From: Acidimicrobiaceae bacterium
GTDB lineage: Bacteria; Actinomycetota; Acidimicrobiia; Acidimicrobiales; MedAcidi-G1
Direction of reading: 5' to 3'
NCBI GenBank assembly: GCA_003541675.1
Contig: DPMC01000291.1
Span: forward strand, 1-5,248
Length of the DNA: 5,248 bases
The position numbers and the translations under genes are program-made. Positions within the stretch are counted from its first letter, which is position 1. The number at the start of each line of letters is the position of its first letter. The notes below the pieces were generated by a model. That model was given only the letters and a program-made list of their open reading frames with translations, was not told the DNA's origin and made no database searches. Of the stretch, positions 1 through 5,248 are shown in pieces.

Positions 1-1549
1 CCTCAGCGACGAGGTCTTCACGCCCGAGGCCACAGCGTTCGTCACCGACCTGGTCCGGACGTTCCGGGACCGCCGGATCGAACTCCTTCGTAGCCGCCGC
101 ATCCGCCAGGAGAAGTTCGATGCCGGCCTACGTCCCGACTTCCTTTCCGAAACCGCCGAAATCCGCTCAGGGACGTGGACGGTGTCACCCCCACCAAAGG
201 ATCTACTCGACCGACGCGTCGAGATCACCGGGCCACCCGAGCGCAAGATGATGATCAACGCTCTGAACTCCGGAGCCCGCGTCTTCATGGCCGACTTCGA
301 GGACTCCAGCACCCCGACCTGGGACAACATGCTCAACGGCCAGGTCAACGTGCGCGACGCCATTCGCCGCGACCTCACCCTGCGGCGCGACGGCAAGAGC
401 TACGCCATCAACGACGAGATCGCCACACTGGTCATCCGACCACGCGGTTGGCACCTCCCCGAGCGTCACGTCCAAGTAGACGGCCGGCCGGCAGCCGCCA
501 GCCTCGTGGACTTCGGCCTCGTCTTCTTCCACAACGCCCGGGAGGCCCTTGACCGGGGCACAGCGCCGTACTTCTACCTCCCAAAGTTGGAAAATCACCA
601 CGAGGCTCGCCTCTGGAACGACGTGTTCTGCCATGCCCAAGAAGTCCTCGGCGTGCCTCGAGGCTCCATCAAGGCCACGGTGCTCATCGAGACCATTACG
701 GCAGCATTCGAGATGGACGAGATCCTCTACGAACTTCGGGAGCACTCAGCGGGGCTGAACGCAGGCCGGTGGGACTACATCTTCTCGGTGGCCAAGAAGT
801 TCAACGCCGACCCGGCCTTCGTTCTGCCCGACCGATCGGACGTGACCATGACGGTGCCGTTCATGCGGGCCTACACCGAACTCATGGTGGCCACCTGCCA
901 CAAGCGGAGCGCCCACGCCATAGGCGGGATGGCGGCCTTCATCCCTAACCGTCGTGACCCCGAGGTCACCGCCCAGGCTCTCACCAAGGTGAAGGAAGAC
1001 AAGCGGCGCGAGGCAAACGACGGTTGCGACGGCACGTGGGTGGCCCACCCCGACCTGGTCACGGTGGCCGAGATCGAATTCAACGCAATTCTGGGCCAAG
1101 GCCTCAACCAGGTTGATCGCCAGCGCCCCGACGTCCGGGTCACCGGCGATGACCTGCTCTCCGTCGACGAGACCGGTGGCCAGATCACCCGGGCCGGCCT
1201 CGAGACCAACGTATACGTCGGTCTCCGCTACCTAGCCTCCTGGCTATCCGGTAGTGGTGCAGCGGCCATCCACAACCTCATGGAAGATGCGGCCACCGCC
1301 GAGATCAGTCGGGCCCAGATCTGGCAGTGGATCCGCCATAGCCGAGCCCTTGAAGATGGAACCACGGTGACCACTGCGCTGGTCCGCTCCACGATCGACG
1401 CCCAGATGGCAATCATCGCCGAGGACCTCGGTAGCGAAACATTCGACGCGTTGCCGTTCGACGAGGCCCGGGCTGTCTTCGAGGAGGTGGCCTTGTCCTC
1501 TGAATTCATCGAGTTCCTCACCCTGCCCGCCTACGAGCTCCTCGACTGA
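1..1549 (+). CDS. aceB: Malate synthase A, 5'-truncated by the window edge
   Basis: Condenses glyoxylate with acetyl-CoA to give malate, the second glyoxylate-shunt step, in the cytosol. The open frame starts at base 2 and gives 515 residues. It aligns with E. coli AceB (533 aa) almost throughout, and I estimate about 20 N-terminal residues lie outside the window. The GTG at 182 is internal: the 60 codons before it already match the family (TPEATAF, then [13 protein letters not shown]). Landmarks numbered in the visible fragment: [12 protein letters not shown] near 71-82; the catalytic arginine of RPRG at 148 (codon 443); metal ligands Glu230 in LIET and Asp258 in GRWDYIFS; the general base Asp429 in [11 protein letters not shown] (codon 1286). 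Active-site assignments come from alignment to E. coli from memory. No frameshift or lost key residue is visible. This is the short A-type, not the ~740-residue G-type found in mycobacteria. aceA follows on the same strand after 117 bp. Confidence 0.96.
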   Translation, partial: LSDEVFTPEATAFVTDLVRTFRDRRIELLRSRRIRQEKFDAGLRPDFLSETAEIRSGTWTVSPPPKDLLDRRVEITGPPERKMMINALNSGARVFMADFEDSSTPTWDNMLNGQVNVRDAIRRDLTLRRDGKSYAINDEIATLVIRPRGWHLPERHVQVDGRPAAASLVDFGLVFFHNAREALDRGTAPYFYLPKLENHHEARLWNDVFCHAQEVLGVPRGSIKATVLIETITAAFEMDEILYELREHSAGLNAGRWDYIFSVAKKFNADPAFVLPDRSDVTMTVPFMRAYTELMVATCHKRSAHAIGGMAAFIPNRRDPEVTAQALTKVKEDKRREANDGCDGTWVAHPDLVTVAEIEFNAILGQGLNQVDRQRPDVRVTGDDLLSVDETGGQITRAGLETNVYVGLRYLASWLSGSGAAAIHNLMEDAATAEISRAQIWQWIRHSRALEDGTTVTTALVRSTIDAQMAIIAEDLGSETFDALPFDEARAVFEEVALSSEFIEFLTLPAYELLD

Positions 1550-1558
1550 CATACCGCT

Positions 1559-1608
1559 CCCTTACCGGCCGGCCCCTTACAGACAGGCGCCTCCCGACAG
1601 CCCCTTAC
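1559..1608. repeat. Three direct copies of CCCTTAC in the aceB-aceA gap
   Basis: The heptamer CCCTTAC occurs at 1559-1565, 1574-1580 and 1602-1608, with start-to-start distances of 15 and 28 bp. The second and third copies share CCCCTTAC. Two GACAG pentamers (1582-1586 and 1596-1600) and the palindrome AGGCGCCT (1585-1592) lie between the second and third copies. The repeats sit just after the aceB stop and 60-110 bp before the aceA start, so they could be binding sites for a regulator of aceA. No known operator is recognised, and in a short C-rich stretch this may be chance. Confidence 0.35.
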
Positions 1609-1621
1609 CCAAATCCCGATC

Positions 1622-1646
1622 GGATCCCGGCGCCCGCCGAGGGTCC
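1622..1646 (+). promoter_or_regulatory. GC-rich hairpin in the aceA leader, enclosing a GAGGG ribosome-binding sequence
   Basis: The RNA can fold with pairs 1622-1624/1644-1646, 1626-1628/1641-1643 and 1629-1631/1636-1638. That is nine Watson-Crick pairs, eight of them G-C, with a bulged U at 1625, a two-base bulge at 1639-1640 and the tetraloop GCCC. The 3' arm contains GAGGG (1639-1643), the best Shine-Dalgarno match in the gap. Folding would therefore hide a ribosome-binding site just upstream of the minicistron and aceA. No U-tract follows, so a simple terminator of aceB is less likely. The function is inferred from position. Confidence 0.35.
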
Positions 1647-1649
1647 TCC

Positions 1650-1664
1650 ATGAAAGCGAGTTAG
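1650..1664 (+). CDS. Putative four-codon leader minicistron (M-K-A-S-stop) ahead of aceA
   Basis: ATG AAA GCG AGT TAG begins 6 nt after GAGGG (1639-1643) and ends two bases before the aceA ATG. The spacing and match of GAGGG suit this ATG better than the aceA ATG, in front of which only a weak purine run (AAAGCGAG) is seen. If translated, ribosomes ending at the TAG would be placed to restart at aceA by translational coupling. It is too short to judge by coding statistics, and the close packing may be accidental. Confidence 0.3.
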
Positions 1665-1666
1665 AG

Positions 1667-2953
1667 ATGCGAAACACCTTCGACGACCAGGTCGCAGCCC
1701 TGGAGAGGGACTGGAACGAGAACCCGCGCTGGAAGGACACCGTCCGCGACTACACGGCGGCCGATGTCGTCCGTCTGCGTGGATCGTTCCTTCCTGAGTG
1801 CTCGATTGCCCGTCACGGCGCCGAGGTGCTGTGGGAGAAGATGCACAACACGGACTACGTGCATGCACTGGGGGCCATGACCGGTGGTCAGGCCATCCAG
1901 TACGTCAAGGGTGGCCTTCCGGCGTTGTACCTGTCGGGCTGGCAGGTCGCCGGTGACGCCAACCTGGCTGGTCAGGTGTACCCGGACCAGAGCCTCTACC
2001 CGGCCAACTCGGTACCAGCCGTCGTCGAGCGCCTCAACAACGCCCTGCGTCGCGCCGACCAGATCGAATGGTCCGAAAACAAGGGCGAGATGCTGCGGGA
2101 CTGGATGGTTCCAATCGTGGCCGATGCCGAAGCCGGCTTCGGTGGCGCCCTGAACGTCTACGAGCTCATGAAGCGGATGCTTCGAGCCGGAGCGGCAGGC
2201 GTGCACTTCGAGGACCAGTTGGCCTCTGAGAAGAAGTGTGGCCACATGGGTGGGAAGGTGCTGATCCCGACCCAGCAACACGTGCGAACCCTGACCGCGG
2301 CGCGACTGGCGGCCGACGTGCTCGGCGTTCCTTCCGTCCTCATCGCCCGGACCGACGCCCTGGCTGCCAACCTCATCACCAGCGACGTCGACGACCGCGA
2401 CAAGCCGTTCCTGAACGGCGAACGGACCGCCGAGGGATTCTTTGGCACCGAGCCGGGGATGGCCACGCCGATTTCCCGTGCGTTGGCCTATGCCCCGTAC
2501 AGCGACCTCATCTGGTGTGAGACCGGTACACCGGATCTTGACCAGGCCAAGGAGTTCGCCGATGCCGTGCATGCCGAGTTCCCCGGGAAGATGCTGGCCT
2601 ACAACTGCTCGCCTTCCTTCAACTGGAAGTCAGCACTGGACGACGACACGATCGCCAAGTTCCAGAGCGAGCTCGGAAAGATGGGCTATAAGTTCCAGTT
2701 CATCACCTTGGCTGGCTGGCACGCCCTGAACGCCTCGGCGTTCGAGCTGGCCAAGGGCTACACGGAGTCGGACATGACCGCCTATGTCGCCCTGCAGCAG
2801 GCCGAATTCGGCATGGAGGACGACGGCTACACGGCCACTCGCCACCAGCGAGAAGTCGGTGCCGGCTACTTCGACGATGTGGCCACCGTGATCTCCGGTG
2901 GCACCGCGTCGACACTGGCCCTCGAGGGTTCCACCGAGGAAGAGCAGTTCTAG
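1667..2953 (+). CDS. aceA: Isocitrate lyase
   Basis: Splits isocitrate into succinate and glyoxylate, the first glyoxylate-shunt step, bypassing the two decarboxylations of the TCA cycle; cytosolic and typically tetrameric. The 428 residues equal the length of mycobacterial Icl1 and are close to E. coli AceA (434). Visible signatures: SGWQ (90-93) and [13 protein letters not shown] (105-117) of the substrate site; [10 protein letters not shown] with the metal-binding Asp153; the isocitrate lyase signature KKCGHMGG (189-196) with catalytic Cys191; NCSPSFNW (313-320); TLAG (347-350); C-terminal GSTEEEQF (421-428), the tail that closes over the active site. No key residue is missing. The ATG at 1667 gives the normal family N-terminus (RWKD, then DVVRLRGS). 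Transcription may run through from aceB. No aceK-like or regulator gene is in the window. Identity is very secure. Confidence 0.98.
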   Translation: MRNTFDDQVAALERDWNENPRWKDTVRDYTAADVVRLRGSFLPECSIARHGAEVLWEKMHNTDYVHALGAMTGGQAIQYVKGGLPALYLSGWQVAGDANLAGQVYPDQSLYPANSVPAVVERLNNALRRADQIEWSENKGEMLRDWMVPIVADAEAGFGGALNVYELMKRMLRAGAAGVHFEDQLASEKKCGHMGGKVLIPTQQHVRTLTAARLAADVLGVPSVLIARTDALAANLITSDVDDRDKPFLNGERTAEGFFGTEPGMATPISRALAYAPYSDLIWCETGTPDLDQAKEFADAVHAEFPGKMLAYNCSPSFNWKSALDDDTIAKFQSELGKMGYKFQFITLAGWHALNASAFELAKGYTESDMTAYVALQQAEFGMEDDGYTATRHQREVGAGYFDDVATVISGGTASTLALEGSTEEEQF

Positions 2954-3002
2954 GACCTTTACTGGGCATCTGGCAGCCCCCCTCGCGGGCGTAGCCACCG
3001 AC

Positions 3003-3042
3003 GCGCGGTACGACCCCGGCTCTGGTCGGGGTCGCACCGCGT
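3003..3042 (+). terminator. Long GC-rich hairpin after aceA, probable terminator
   Basis: The arms 3004-3018 and 3027-3041 form an inverted repeat with 14 of 15 Watson-Crick pairs (one A-C mismatch at 3010/3035). It extends by G-U at 3003/3042 and inward by G-U and C-G to a four-base loop, UCUG (3021-3024). It begins 50 bp after the aceA stop and ends before the candidate promoter of the next gene, as expected of a terminator between independent units. There is no U-tract, which is common for stem-loops in high-GC actinobacteria. It could instead, or also, be a dyad operator: relative to a transcription start at 3071 it covers about -68 to -29. Confidence 0.6.
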
Positions 3043-3058
3043 CCGGAGTCCGACCCCC

Positions 3059-3071
3059 TAGCGTCACACCG
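3059..3071 (+). promoter_or_regulatory. Candidate leaderless promoter: -10 element TAGCGT six bases before the amidase GTG
   Basis: TAGCGT (3059-3064) fits the actinobacterial -10 consensus TANNNT. The six bases CACACC separate it from the GTG at 3071, so transcription from the usual distance would begin on or next to the start codon, giving a leaderless mRNA. No purine-rich ribosome-binding sequence precedes the GTG, which agrees. No convincing -35 hexamer is seen. The same hexamer at the same distance stands before the ArfB-like gene on the other strand. Confidence 0.45.
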
Positions 3072-4348
3072 TGCCCGGTCAACCCCCTCTCAGCGTCACC
3101 GTTCTGGTGGCCATCACCGCCGTGGCCCTCCTGGCAGGTGCGGTGCCAGCGGGTGCCGTCGGAAATGGGAGCGGCGGCTCAACTGAGGCGAGGATCGTGA
3201 AGGGCCCCGACGACATGCTGCTACCCGTAGTGGGCCAGTTCGCCGGCTCGACGGTGGTGAGTAGCACGTGTGGCCGTGAGGTTGTCTACGAGGACGGTGT
3301 TCCCGTTGACGCAGCATCACCGATAGACGTGGTGCTTGATGCCGGTCACGGCGGCCCAGAGTCCGGTTCGGTGGGAGCCAACGGCCTGGTCGAGCGTGAC
3401 CTGAACCTCATAGTGGCGTTCCACACGAAGCTGGCCCTCGAGGAGATGGGCCACACGGTGGCCCTGACGCGGCGACGAGACCTCCATATGCCCATCCGTC
3501 AACGGACGGCCATCGCCCGAGCGCTCGACCCCCGGGCGTTTGTCTCCATTCACCACAATGGAGGTGCGGTCAAACGATCCGAGATGCCCGGGACAGAGGT
3601 GTTCCACCAGATCGACGTCCCGGAGTCGCAACGCCTGGCGGGCCTGCTATTCGAAGAAGTCCAGGCCGTCTTCACCGGCTACTGGGTGCCGTGGGTCAGC
3701 ACCTACCACCAAGGCGCATCGGCCCGTCTACGCGAGCCGCGCACCGACACCTACGGGGTGCTGAGGATGACCCGCGGCATTCCGTCAGCCATCGTCGAAG
3801 GCCTCTACCTGTCCAACCCGCCGGAAGCCCAATTGCTGGCACTGCCGGAGATCCAACAAGCTGAGGGGAAGGCCATAGCCACGGCTATCGACCGGTTCCT
3901 GACCACCGAGGACCCCGGCTCGGGTTTCAAGGCCGAGTTCTACGATCCACACACCACGGGAACCGGCACGGCGCGGGGTTGTGAGGACATCACCTACACC
4001 GAGCCGGTCGAGATCACCACCGGGTTCACCGCTGCCGAGCACGCTGACCTCCTGGCCACCGCCCGCTCCATGGGCCGACCAGTCGACTGGTTAATTCGCT
4101 TCGGGGTATACACGTTGAAGTTCCTAGGCGATCTGCCCGGGGCGGCGACAGTCGTTCCGTTGGCCGAGGAAGACCGGCCTGATGCCTACGGTCCGGTCAC
4201 CGAATCGGTCACATGGGACCAAGCCGAGCAAGTCGTCCTGGTGCGCATGGCCGAGGCCTACGGGCTAACCCGCACCGAGGTTCAGAAGTTGGCCACTTCC
4301 CTCATGGTCTTCCTGGCCAATCTCCCTTCGACCCAGGACCCCGCCTAG
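3071..4348 (+). CDS. Secreted N-acetylmuramoyl-L-alanine amidase (Amidase_3 family) with an unrecognised C-terminal region
   Basis: Predicted zinc hydrolase that cuts between N-acetylmuramic acid and L-alanine in peptidoglycan, acting outside the membrane. The 425 residues start with a hydrophobic signal-like segment (about 8-29, likely cleavage after AGA at 29). Its first eight residues lack Lys or Arg, which is unusual. The catalytic domain spans about 84-278: DAGHGG with zinc ligand His93, Glu108 in VERDLN, His161 in SIHHN and catalytic Glu243 in VEGLYLSN. Residues about 286-425 match no domain I know and contain two similar helical stretches (319-357 and 380-420), each ending FLxxLP. The only two cysteines, Cys67 and Cys304, flank the catalytic domain and could form a disulfide. 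No LysM, SH3 or choline-binding repeat is seen. GTG 3071 is the first possible start after the in-frame TAG at 3059. Leu341 uses TTA, the only such codon I noticed in the window. The precise wall substrate is unknown. Confidence 0.9.
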   Translation: MPGQPPLSVTVLVAITAVALLAGAVPAGAVGNGSGGSTEARIVKGPDDMLLPVVGQFAGSTVVSSTCGREVVYEDGVPVDAASPIDVVLDAGHGGPESGSVGANGLVERDLNLIVAFHTKLALEEMGHTVALTRRRDLHMPIRQRTAIARALDPRAFVSIHHNGGAVKRSEMPGTEVFHQIDVPESQRLAGLLFEEVQAVFTGYWVPWVSTYHQGASARLREPRTDTYGVLRMTRGIPSAIVEGLYLSNPPEAQLLALPEIQQAEGKAIATAIDRFLTTEDPGSGFKAEFYDPHTTGTGTARGCEDITYTEPVEITTGFTAAEHADLLATARSMGRPVDWLIRFGVYTLKFLGDLPGAATVVPLAEEDRPDAYGPVTESVTWDQAEQVVLVRMAEAYGLTRTEVQKLATSLMVFLANLPSTQDPA

Positions 4349-4364
4349 ATCCGGCCCAGACTGA

Positions 4365-4781
4365 TCAAGACCAGTCGCCACGGCGTTCAGCCTTACGGGC
4401 GCCACGCTGGCGTTTGGCTTCTAGGCGCCGCTCCACCGCACCGCGCCGCGGCCGAGTCGGTCGGCGCACTGCCTGTTCCACCAGCGCCTCCTGTAGGCGC
4501 CGCTCGATTTCGTCGAGTGCCCGCTCACGGTTCCGAACCTGAGAGCGATGCCGGTCGACTACCACCCGCACCGTGGCCCCCAGTTGACGCACAAGGCGGG
4601 CACGGATCTGGTCGTCGATCCCCCGGGCCGACGTCAGGTCCAGCTCGGCCTCCACACGGGTGTTGGCCCGGTTGGCGTGTTGTCCGCCGGGGCCGCCTGA
4701 TGGTCCGAAACGCCAACGCACCTCCTCGGCAGACACCCGACAACCCGGACCCCCCCACAGCGTTCGGTCTCCATCGCCCAC
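4365..4781 (-). CDS. arfB: ArfB/YaeJ/ICT1-type peptidyl-tRNA hydrolase (ribosome rescue)
   Basis: Codon-independent release-factor homologue that hydrolyses peptidyl-tRNA on ribosomes stalled at the end of a truncated mRNA. The 138 residues match the family length (E. coli ArfB 140). The release-factor catalytic loop GPSGGPGGQHANRANT covers 26-41 with the GGQ at 32-34, followed by the RVEAELDL strand. There is no codon-recognition domain. The Arg/Lys-rich tail from about 106 (RRPTRPRR, then ERRLEAKR) is the conserved extension that enters the empty mRNA channel and separates ArfB from true release factors. The GTG at 4781 is the first start after an in-frame TAG (4793-4791) and is favoured by the promoter-like sequence before it. 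A later GTG at 4736 would give 123 residues and still keep the domain. It converges with the amidase (16 bp between stops) and diverges from the monooxygenase. The symbol is given by homology. Confidence 0.92.
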   Translation of the reverse strand: MGDGDRTLWGGPGCRVSAEEVRWRFGPSGGPGGQHANRANTRVEAELDLTSARGIDDQIRARLVRQLGATVRVVVDRHRSQVRNRERALDEIERRLQEALVEQAVRRPTRPRRGAVERRLEAKRQRGARKAERRGDWS

Positions 4782-4793
4782 GTTCCGACGCTA
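4781..4793 (-). promoter_or_regulatory. Candidate leaderless promoter: -10 element TAGCGT six bases before the arfB GTG
   Basis: On the minus strand TAGCGT runs from 4793 to 4788, followed by CGGAAC (4787-4782) and the GTG at 4781. This TANNNT-type -10 element would place the transcription start at the start codon. The GGA in the spacer is only three bases from the GTG, too close for a normal ribosome-binding site. No clear -35 is visible. Hexamer, spacing and start codon are the same as at the amidase gene. Confidence 0.45.
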
Positions 4794-4866
4794 CGGCCCG
4801 GAGTGCCATCGGCTGGCGGATCCTGCCGACTGGCCCTTGCCCGTCCGACCCTGCTGGACTCTGGCG
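4782..4866. promoter_or_regulatory. Divergent intergenic region between arfB and the monooxygenase
   Basis: These 85 bp must hold the promoters of both divergent genes unless the monooxygenase is read from elsewhere. The minus-strand TAGCGT element lies at its left end. An inverted repeat TCGGC-N11-GCCGA (4809-4813 and 4825-4829) is centred near 4819 and could be a short operator, though five-base arms are weak evidence. No TANNNT element or strong Shine-Dalgarno is seen before the ATG at 4867; only GGA at 4856-4858 is suitably placed. Confidence 0.4.
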
Positions 4867-5248
4867 ATGACCAACGGCCGACGACCACTGCGTTTCGTGG
4901 TCATCGGCGCCGGGATGGCTGGGATCCTGGCGGTCATCCGTCTGCGGGATCGCGGCTTCAACGACATCGCCGTCTACGAGAAGGCCGACCGCCTAGGCGG
5001 CACTTGGAGGGAGAACAACTACCCCGGCGTGGCGTGCGACGTGCCGTCCATCCTCTACAGCTACTCGTTCGCCCCCAACCCTGAGTGGACACACCGCTTC
5101 TCACCAGGGGCCGAGATCCAGTCCTATCTAGAGGACGTGGCCAGACGCTTTGACGTCGAACGGTCCATCACCTACGGCCAGGAGGTTGTCCACGCGGAGC
5201 ACGACGGCGACCGCTGGCACCTCCGAACCGCCTCAGGGCGAACCGACG
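4867..5248 (+). CDS. Flavin-dependent monooxygenase, Baeyer-Villiger/FMO class, 3'-truncated by the window edge
   Basis: Probably an FAD- and NAD(P)H-dependent monooxygenase that inserts oxygen into a ketone (Baeyer-Villiger) or oxidises a heteroatom; the substrate cannot be told from this fragment. The frame is open from the ATG at 4867 to the edge, giving 127 residues of a protein usually near 500 or more. Visible: the FAD-binding Rossmann strand and loop VVIGAGMAG (11-19), with Glu38 ending the second strand where the FAD ribose binds; GGTW (44-47); NNYPGVACDVPS (50-61), typical of Baeyer-Villiger enzymes; and YSYSF (64-68). The later NAD(P)H Rossmann motif and the FxGxxxHxxxW fingerprint that would settle the subclass lie beyond the window. 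The ATG sits ten residues before the Rossmann motif, as is normal. It diverges from arfB. Confidence 0.88.
   Translation, partial: MTNGRRPLRFVVIGAGMAGILAVIRLRDRGFNDIAVYEKADRLGGTWRENNYPGVACDVPSILYSYSFAPNPEWTHRFSPGAEIQSYLEDVARRFDVERSITYGQEVVHAEHDGDRWHLRTASGRTD

Noticed and set aside
203..745. 180-codon minus-strand frame opposite aceB
   Set aside because: It is antisense to a confidently identified gene and has no family features.
182..1549. GTG at 182 as the malate synthase start
   Set aside because: The 60 codons upstream in the same frame align with the family N-terminus, so the gene starts outside the window.
1661..2572. 303-codon open frame on the minus strand opposite aceA
   Set aside because: It lies wholly within the highly conserved aceA gene and its low-complexity Gly/Val/His composition is the usual antisense shadow of a high-GC gene. 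No domain is recognisable.
1550..3070. Both gaps flanking aceA are exactly 117 bp
   Set aside because: The two gaps share no sequence similarity that I can see, so the equal length is coincidence.
3544..3563. Perfect 7-bp inverted repeat CTCCATT-N6-AATGGAG inside the amidase gene
   Set aside because: It coincides with the codons of the zinc-binding SIHHNGG motif, so the sequence is explained by protein constraint plus chance.
4091..4093. TTA codon (Leu341) in the amidase as a bldA-type regulatory codon
   Set aside because: TTA-dependent control is established in Streptomyces, and nothing here indicates that genus. A single rare codon is not evidence.
4359..4376. Inverted repeat GACTG-N8-CAGTC between the convergent amidase and arfB genes as a bidirectional terminator
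   Set aside because: Only five pairs close an eight-base loop and most of it lies within the arfB coding end, too weak to call.
4517..5084. Plus-strand open frames at 4517-4870 and 4803-5084
   Set aside because: They run antisense to the ArfB gene and out of frame with the monooxygenase, both of which have clear motifs. Their Arg/Pro-rich translations are typical shadows.

Overview
The window comes from a high-GC bacterial chromosome (roughly two thirds G+C, with strong G/C preference at third codon positions). The isocitrate lyase closely resembles the 428-residue mycobacterial Icl1 type, and two genes appear to have GTG starts with no Shine-Dalgarno sequence. Together these suggest an actinobacterium-like organism, possibly a free-living Acidimicrobiia-type lineage. 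The lineage is inferred from remembered family sequences, not from a search.

Layout: (1) A 5'-truncated malate synthase A gene (aceB) runs from the left edge to 1549. (2) After a 117-bp gap holding a GC-rich hairpin, a four-codon minicistron and three CCCTTAC repeats comes complete isocitrate lyase (aceA, 1667-2953). These two genes are the two enzymes specific to the glyoxylate shunt, which lets a cell grow on acetate, fatty acids or other C2-yielding substrates. (3) A second 117-bp gap carries a long, nearly perfect inverted repeat (probable aceA terminator) followed by a likely leaderless promoter. (4) A secreted N-acetylmuramoyl-L-alanine amidase (3071-4348) follows, with an unrecognised C-terminal part that looks internally duplicated. 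(5) Converging on it from the minus strand, with 16 bp between the stops, is a short GGQ-motif peptidyl-tRNA hydrolase of the ArfB/YaeJ/ICT1 ribosome-rescue family (4781-4365). (6) Diverging from that, after an 85-bp gap, is the N-terminal quarter of a flavin-dependent monooxygenase of the Baeyer-Villiger/FMO class (4867 to the right edge).

Apart from the aceB-aceA pair the genes look functionally unrelated: central metabolism, wall remodelling, ribosome rescue and an oxidative catabolic enzyme. I see no mobile element, CRISPR array, tRNA, rRNA or defence system, and I do not think the window holds a new multi-gene system.

The observations most worth following are small. They are an identical TAGCGT-N6-GTG start architecture at two unrelated genes, the duplicated FLxxLP helical module and lone cysteine pair of the amidase, and the leader structure in front of aceA.
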